A stretch of DNA of 64,000 nt. Origin: Salipiger bermudensis HTCC2601. Its GTDB lineage: Bacteria; Pseudomonadota; Alphaproteobacteria; Rhodobacterales; Rhodobacteraceae. The translations under genes were made by a program, and so were the position numbers. This document shows, piece after piece, positions 59,387 through 64,000 of this stretch. Numbering within the stretch: the first letter of the stretch is position 1; the number at the start of each line of letters is the position of its first letter. The notes below the pieces were generated by a model. The model was not told the origin of the DNA. It did not search any database and saw only the letters and a list, made by a program, of their open reading frames with translations. The DNA is taken from NCBI RefSeq assembly GCF_000153725.1, contig NZ_DS022277.1, positions 503,470 to 567,469 of the forward strand. The letters are read 5' to 3'.

Positions 59387-60376
59387 ATGACGTTCCGAAC
59401 CCCCAGCCGCCGCCTGTTTCTGGGTGGCGCCCTGACCACCGCCACCGCCGGCCTGATCCTGCCGCATCGCGCCCGCGCGCAGGACGCGGTCAACTTCCAG
59501 CTCTCGTGGCTGCACTCGGTGCAGTTCGGGGGCAGCTACATCGCGCAGGACAAGGGCTACTGGAGCGACGCCGGGCTTGAGGTCGCGCTTCAGCCGGGCG
59601 GGCCGAACGCGCCGGTCGAGCCGCCGGTGGTCGCGGGCACCGCGCTCGTCGGCATCTCGGCGGCCGACTACACCGCGGCCGCGGTCAATCAGGGCGCGCC
59701 GTTCAAGATCATCGGCGTGGCGATGCAGAAGAACCCCTTCGCCATCGCCTCGCTGGCTGAAAACCCGGTGAACAGCCCCGCGGATCTGGTCGGCAAGAAG
59801 ATCGGCATGGCGCTTGCCAACATGCCGGTGCTCGAGGCGCTGTGCTCGATCAACGACGTCGACATCTCGGAGATCGAGGTGGTCCCGACGCAATACGACC
59901 CGGCTCCGCTGGTGCAGGGGCAGGTCGACTGCCTGCTCTGCTGGGCCACCGATCTGCCGGTCGCGATGGAGATCCAGGGCGTCGAGAATGTCACCATGCT
60001 GCTCGCCGATCACGGCTACGCGGTGCATTCGCAGACCTATATTGCCACCGAGGACAGCCTCGCCAACCGTCGCGACCAGCTGGTGGCGCTGATGAAGGGC
60101 GAGGTCATGGGCTGGCAGGACTACCAGGCCGACCCCGCCGCCGCCGCTGCGCTGACCGTCGAGATGTTCCCCGATGCGGGGCTCGATCTCGCGACGCAGG
60201 AGCTGCAGGCCGAGCGCCAGGTGCCGCTGATGTTCTCGGATCTGACCGAGGCCGAGGGCTTCGGCTGGTTCACCGACGAGACCGTGGCCGCCAATGTCGA
60301 GACGCTGGCGCTGCTCGACAAGCCGGTGAGCGCGGATCTCTGGGACCGCTCGATCCTGGAAGAGGTGCATGGCTGA
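59387..60376 (+). CDS. NMT1/THI5-like ABC transporter substrate-binding protein
   Basis: A 329-residue periplasmic protein with a Tat-type signal (SRRLFLGGALTTATAGLILPHRARA). The mature part is a type II binding protein (FQLSWLHSVQFGGSYIAQDKGYWSDAGLEVALQPGG), of the kind that binds pyrimidine thiamine precursors, taurine, nitrate or similar compounds. It leads a three-gene transporter unit; the ATPase gene begins 12 bases later. GGGAGGA precedes the ATG. The ligand cannot be decided from sequence. Confidence 0.87.
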   Translation: MTFRTPSRRLFLGGALTTATAGLILPHRARAQDAVNFQLSWLHSVQFGGSYIAQDKGYWSDAGLEVALQPGGPNAPVEPPVVAGTALVGISAADYTAAAVNQGAPFKIIGVAMQKNPFAIASLAENPVNSPADLVGKKIGMALANMPVLEALCSINDVDISEIEVVPTQYDPAPLVQGQVDCLLCWATDLPVAMEIQGVENVTMLLADHGYAVHSQTYIATEDSLANRRDQLVALMKGEVMGWQDYQADPAAAAALTVEMFPDAGLDLATQELQAERQVPLMFSDLTEAEGFGWFTDETVAANVETLALLDKPVSADLWDRSILEEVHG

Positions 60377-60387
60377 GAGGCGCATGG

Positions 60388-61185
60388 ATGCCTGACGCGC
60401 AACGGCCCGACATCCGCCTGACCGGTGTCTCGAAGAGCTTCGGTGGACCGGCGGGCGAGATCCCGGCGGTGGCGCCGCTCGACCTTCGGCTCGCGGGCGG
60501 CAGCATGACGGCGCTCGTCGGGCCGTCGGGCTGTGGCAAGTCCACGCTCCTGCGCCTGATCGCCGGGCTCGAACGCCCGTCCACGGGCGAGATCCGCATC
60601 GGCGAGGAAACCCCCGACGATCTGCGAAAGCGTGCCGCGCTGTCGGTCGCGTTTCAGGACGCGGCGCTTTTGCCGTGGCGGACGGTGGCCGGCAACGTGG
60701 CGCTTGGCCGCTCTCTGGCGCGCCGCCCGCGCGATGCCGGCGCGGTGTCCGAACTGATCGAGCTGGTGGGGCTTTCGGGCTTCGAGGGGCGGCGTCCGGC
60801 GGAGCTCTCGGGCGGCATGCGTCAGCGTGCGGCGATTGCCCGGGCGATGGCCAGCGCGCCGGAGCTCTTGCTGCTCGACGAGCCCTTCGGCGCGCTCGAC
60901 GAGCTGACGCGCGACCGGCTCAACGCCGAGCTGCCGGCGCTCTGGGAAGCGCACGGCGCGACCTCGGTGCTGGTGACGCATTCGGTCGCCGAGGCGGTGC
61001 GGCTGGCCGACCGCATCCTCGTGCTGAGCCCACGCCCGGCGCGCATCGCCGCCGACATCGCCGTCGACCTGCCGCGCCCGCGCGATGGTGTGGTGCTGGC
61101 CTCGGAAGCCTTCCGCGAGACCTGCGGGCAAGTCTCGGCGGCGCTGCGCGACGGGCAGCCACCGGGCCGGCTCGCGGCGCAATGA
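60388..61185 (+). CDS. ABC transporter ATP-binding protein
   Basis: A 265-residue ABC ATPase of the nitrate/sulfonate/taurine type. Walker A is GPSGCGKST, the Q-loop is AFQDAALLPW, the signature LSGGMRQR, Walker B LLLLDEPFGALDE and the H-loop VTHSVAEAVRLADR. AGAGG lies seven bases before the ATG at 60388. It overlaps the permease gene by ATGA, so the three genes form one operon. Confidence 0.9.
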   Translation: MPDAQRPDIRLTGVSKSFGGPAGEIPAVAPLDLRLAGGSMTALVGPSGCGKSTLLRLIAGLERPSTGEIRIGEETPDDLRKRAALSVAFQDAALLPWRTVAGNVALGRSLARRPRDAGAVSELIELVGLSGFEGRRPAELSGGMRQRAAIARAMASAPELLLLDEPFGALDELTRDRLNAELPALWEAHGATSVLVTHSVAEAVRLADRILVLSPRPARIAADIAVDLPRPRDGVVLASEAFRETCGQVSAALRDGQPPGRLAAQ

Positions 61186-62765
61186 GCGGAGCGGTGGCAC
61201 AGCGGGGCGGGCGTGTTGCCCGCGTGCCGGGCAGTGGGCTGATCGTGGCGCTGCTGGCCGTCGTCGCGTGGGAGGTGGTGGCGCGGCTCACCGCCCAGAG
61301 CTTCTTCATTGCGGCCCCAAGCGCCATCCTGGCCCACATGGTCGACCATGCCGGGCTGCTTTGGCGCGCCTTCGCGGTGACGCTCTGGGCGGCGGTCCGG
61401 GGCTTTGTCTGGGGCAACCTCGCAGGGGTGCTCATGGCGCTGCTGGTGGTGCTGGTGCCACGGGCCGAGCGGCTGGTCTCGACGCTGGCGCTGCTGGTGT
61501 TCTGCCTGCCGCTGGTGGCGACCGGGCCGATCCTGCGGGTGCTTTATGGCCCCGGCGAAGGGCCGCAGGTGACGCTGGCGGCGCTGGCCGTCTATTACAC
61601 CACCTTTCTTCCGGTGCTGGTGGGGCTTCGCGCCGCGCCGCAGGGCTGGTTCGACCTCGTGCGCAGCTACGGGCGCGGGCGCCTGGTGGCGCTGCGCGAG
61701 GTGCGGCTGCCGGCGGCGCTGCCCTATCTCGTGGCGGGCCTCCAGATCGCCGCGCCGGCAGCTTTCCTCGGCGCCATGGTGGGCGAGTTCACCGGGGCAG
61801 AGCGCGGTTTGGGCGTGCTGACCGTGCGGGCGCTGCGGGCGCTCGACCTGCCGGCGACATGGAGCATCGCGGTGATCGCCTCCGCCGTCTCGGTGCTGGC
61901 CTTCGCGGCGGTGGGCTGGGCCGGGCGCAGGCTCGATCTCGCACCGCCGCAGGTGCTCTTGGCCGCGCCATTGGAGACGCGGCAGAGCCGCTGGCGCGGC
62001 CCGGGCGAGGCGCTGCTGGCGCTGGTGGTGACGCTGGTGCTCTGGAAGGGCGCGATGGAGCTTTTCGCGTTGCCGCGCTTTTTCGCCAAGCGGCCGGAGG
62101 ATGTCTGGGCCTACATGGTGAGCGGTCCGGGGGCGGAGGCGCATCGGGCAAAGTTGCTGGGCGCGATGGCCGAGACTCTGGCCTTCACGGCACCGGGTTA
62201 CCTCGCCGGGCTGGCGCTCGGGGCGGGGCTGGCGGTCGCACTGACGCTGGCGCCGCGCGCCGCCGCGCTCACCATGCCGGTGGCGATTGCGCTGCGCTCC
62301 ATTCCCATCGTCGCCACCGCGCCGCTGATCGTCTGGGCGCTGGGGCGGGAAGCTGCCGGAACCATTGCAGTGGTGGCGGTGATGATCTTCTTCCCGACGC
62401 TGGTGGCCTGCCTGCACGGTCTGGCGCGCACGCCGCGCGCGGTGCTCGACCTCTTCGAGGTCTACGCGGCGGGGCGCTGGCGGCGGATGCTCGGGGCGCA
62501 GCTTCCCGCCATGCTGCCGGCGTTCTTTGCCTCGGCGCGCATGGCGATCCCGGCGGCGATCCTCGCGGTGACGACCGCCGAGTGGCTGGCCACCGGGCGC
62601 GGCGTTGGCGCGTTGATGGCGACGGTGGCCTCGACCTCGGATTACGGCATGCTGTGGAGCGCCATTGCGCTGATCGGGCTGGTGGCAGTCTGTGTTCACG
62701 GGCTGGTGGCGGCACTCGAGCGCTGGGTGCTGGCGCGCACCAATGCCGAGCAGCTGGCGCGATGA
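61182..62765 (+). CDS. Fused double ABC permease
   Basis: A 527-residue membrane protein made of two permease halves. The first half (about 1-260) and the second (about 270-527) each have five to six helices. Each has a permease loop with the E-A-A-like motif: DLVRSYGRGRLVALREVRLPAALPYL in the first, LFEVYAAGRWRRMLGAQLPAMLPAFF in the second. Single-domain permeases normally dimerise; the fusion makes the dimer from one chain. It ends overlapping the glycosyltransferase gene by four bases. Confidence 0.87.
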   Translation: MSGAVAQRGGRVARVPGSGLIVALLAVVAWEVVARLTAQSFFIAAPSAILAHMVDHAGLLWRAFAVTLWAAVRGFVWGNLAGVLMALLVVLVPRAERLVSTLALLVFCLPLVATGPILRVLYGPGEGPQVTLAALAVYYTTFLPVLVGLRAAPQGWFDLVRSYGRGRLVALREVRLPAALPYLVAGLQIAAPAAFLGAMVGEFTGAERGLGVLTVRALRALDLPATWSIAVIASAVSVLAFAAVGWAGRRLDLAPPQVLLAAPLETRQSRWRGPGEALLALVVTLVLWKGAMELFALPRFFAKRPEDVWAYMVSGPGAEAHRAKLLGAMAETLAFTAPGYLAGLALGAGLAVALTLAPRAAALTMPVAIALRSIPIVATAPLIVWALGREAAGTIAVVAVMIFFPTLVACLHGLARTPRAVLDLFEVYAAGRWRRMLGAQLPAMLPAFFASARMAIPAAILAVTTAEWLATGRGVGALMATVASTSDYGMLWSAIALIGLVAVCVHGLVAALERWVLARTNAEQLAR

Positions 62766-63799
62766 GACCCTGCGCCTTCGCGATCCCCGGCGATCATCGC
62801 CAGAAGACCGGCGGGTTCATCTACCAGCGGCGGCTGCTGGAGGAGCTGCAGGCCTCGGGGCGCCCGGTGACGCATGTGCGCGTTCCGGCCGAGGCTGCGG
62901 CGGCAGAGCAAGACGCGGCGCTGCGGGCCGAGGTGGCTGAGGTGCTGGAGGCCTTGCCTCCGGATCAGCCGTTGATCCTCGACGGCCTCCTCTTCGCGGC
63001 GATGGAGACCGCGCAGCTCGCCCGGCTGCGCTGTCCGGTGGTGGCGATGCTGCACCACCCGATGGGGATGGAGCAGGGGCTCGCGCCCGACCTGTCGCGC
63101 CAGCTGCTGGCGCAGGAGATCGCCAACATCCGCCATGCCGAGGCGGTCGTGGTGACCAGCCCGCACACCCGACAGACCTATATCGGGCTCGGCGCCGATC
63201 CGGACAGGATCACCGTGGCGCTGCCGGGCTATGACGGGCCGCGCGATCTGACAGGCGTCGAGGCCGGGCCGCGGATCCTCTCGGTCGGGCTTCTGGCGCG
63301 GCGCAAGGGGCATGACGTGCTGATCCGGGCGCTGGCGCGGATCGCCGATCTCGATTGGAGCGCGCAGATCGTCGGCAAGAGTTTTGATGCTGTGGTCGAG
63401 GCGGAACTGCGCGCGCTGATCGCCGGGACCGGGCTTGCGGATCGCGTCTCGCTGGCGGGGGAGTTGCCGGACGCGGCACTCGCACAGGCCTATCGCGAGG
63501 CGCGCCTCTTCGCGCTGGCGACCCGCTACGAGGGCTATGGCATGGCGCTGGCCGAGGCGCTCTGCCACGGGCTGCCCATCGTCACCTGCGCGGGCGGTGC
63601 GGTGCCCGACACCGTGGGGCAGGGGGCGCTGCTTGCCCCGCCGGATGACCCCGAGACCTTCGCGGAACACCTGCGGCACCTGCTGAGCGATGACGCGGCG
63701 CGTGCGGAGCTGGCGCGCAGGGCTCGTGCGGAGGGCCGCGCCCTGCCGCGCTGGTCCGACACGGCGGCGATTATGGGGCGCGTGCTCGACGGGATTTAG
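62762..63799 (+). CDS. Family 4 glycosyltransferase
   Basis: A 345-residue GT-B glycosyltransferase. The N-terminal half starts FAIPGDHRQKTGGFIYQRRLLEEL; the C-terminal half begins RILSVGLLARRKGHDVLIRAL and has the E-x7-E motif region YEGYGMALAEALCHGLPIV that binds the sugar nucleotide. It overlaps the transporter permease gene, but more likely belongs functionally with the envelope lipid genes at 56064-59352. The sugar and acceptor are unknown. Confidence 0.87.
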   Translation: MRPCAFAIPGDHRQKTGGFIYQRRLLEELQASGRPVTHVRVPAEAAAAEQDAALRAEVAEVLEALPPDQPLILDGLLFAAMETAQLARLRCPVVAMLHHPMGMEQGLAPDLSRQLLAQEIANIRHAEAVVVTSPHTRQTYIGLGADPDRITVALPGYDGPRDLTGVEAGPRILSVGLLARRKGHDVLIRALARIADLDWSAQIVGKSFDAVVEAELRALIAGTGLADRVSLAGELPDAALAQAYREARLFALATRYEGYGMALAEALCHGLPIVTCAGGAVPDTVGQGALLAPPDDPETFAEHLRHLLSDDAARAELARRARAEGRALPRWSDTAAIMGRVLDGI

Positions 63800-63800
63800 C

Positions 63801-64000
63801 TTAGCGGTCGCGCACCGGCAGCGGCCGTGTCAGTACGTAGGTGGCGGCGCCGCCCATGGCGAGGCCTTGGAACAGCAGCGCTTGCCAAGGCAGGCGCATC
63901 CACAGGCTCACGGCGAAGACCAGTAGCATCATGCTGGCGGCGGTGATCTTGGCGCGGCGCGAGATCGCGCCCTCGGCCTGCCAGTCGGCGATCATCGGGC
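63801..64000 (-). CDS. DUF454 (YbaN-like) membrane protein, 5' end beyond right edge
   Basis: The frame reads to the right edge without a start that must be used; about 66 codons are visible. The visible part (IADWQAEGAISRRAKITAASMMLL, then two membrane helices and VLTRPLP) matches the C-terminal part of the DUF454/YbaN family of small inner-membrane proteins. The function is unknown. It is convergent with the glycosyltransferase gene, one base apart. Confidence 0.65.
   Translation of the reverse strand, partial: PMIADWQAEGAISRRAKITAASMMLLVFAVSLWMRLPWQALLFQGLAMGGAATYVLTRPLPVRDR

Overview
The window reads as high-GC alphaproteobacterial DNA, most likely from a Rhodobacterales (Roseobacter/Paracoccus-type) bacterium, carried on a repABC plasmid or chromid. 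The basis is a complete repA-repB-repC operon with its counter-transcribed RNA, and a C1-oxidation gene set of the kind known from that order. No rRNA, tRNA, CRISPR array or transposase was seen. Family names come from reading the protein sequences, not from a database search.

Left end (1-5047): the start of a DUF58-type gene runs off the left edge. A repeat-rich gap with a perfect 20-bp palindrome follows, then repC, the antisense ctRNA, repB and repA, all on the minus strand.

Methanol and formaldehyde oxidation (5048-27554): a minus-strand pqqABCDE operon makes the PQQ cofactor. Next come a class III aminotransferase/kinase pair, and a divergent SDR/cysteine-hydrolase pair. Glutathione-dependent formaldehyde dehydrogenase, S-formylglutathione hydrolase, a cytochrome c, xoxF (PQQ methanol dehydrogenase with the extra lanthanide-binding Asp), xoxG, xoxJ and a CXXCW-type protein lie on the plus strand. 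Two divergent, poorly understood periplasmic operons follow. The plus-strand one resembles a lanthanide uptake (lut) cluster but has no permease gene.

Formate oxidation (30254-55964): a tungstate ABC transporter (tupBCA) with a probable anion-sensing regulator precedes a large molybdenum/tungsten formate dehydrogenase locus. This holds structural genes fdhA, fdhB and fdhC, small accessory proteins, a TorD-like chaperone, iron-sulfur proteins, an Mrp-type carrier, cofactor genes (TusA-like, MoeA fusion, MobB, MobA, FdhD), a cytochrome b561, an NtrC-like response regulator lacking the GAFTGA loop, and a sensor kinase 13 kb away. A large MscS-type channel (27658-30024) separates the two C1 blocks.

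Right end (56064-64000): CDP-alcohol phosphatidyltransferase, a sulfatase-fold membrane enzyme and a UPF0104-type protein suggest envelope lipid modification. An NMT1/THI5-type ABC transporter with a fused double permease, a family 4 glycosyltransferase and a partial DUF454-type protein follow.

Taken together, the replicon supplies a nearly complete route methanol -> formaldehyde -> S-formylglutathione -> formate -> CO2, with the cofactors (PQQ, lanthanide, Mo/W-pterin, Fe-S, cytochromes) that it needs.
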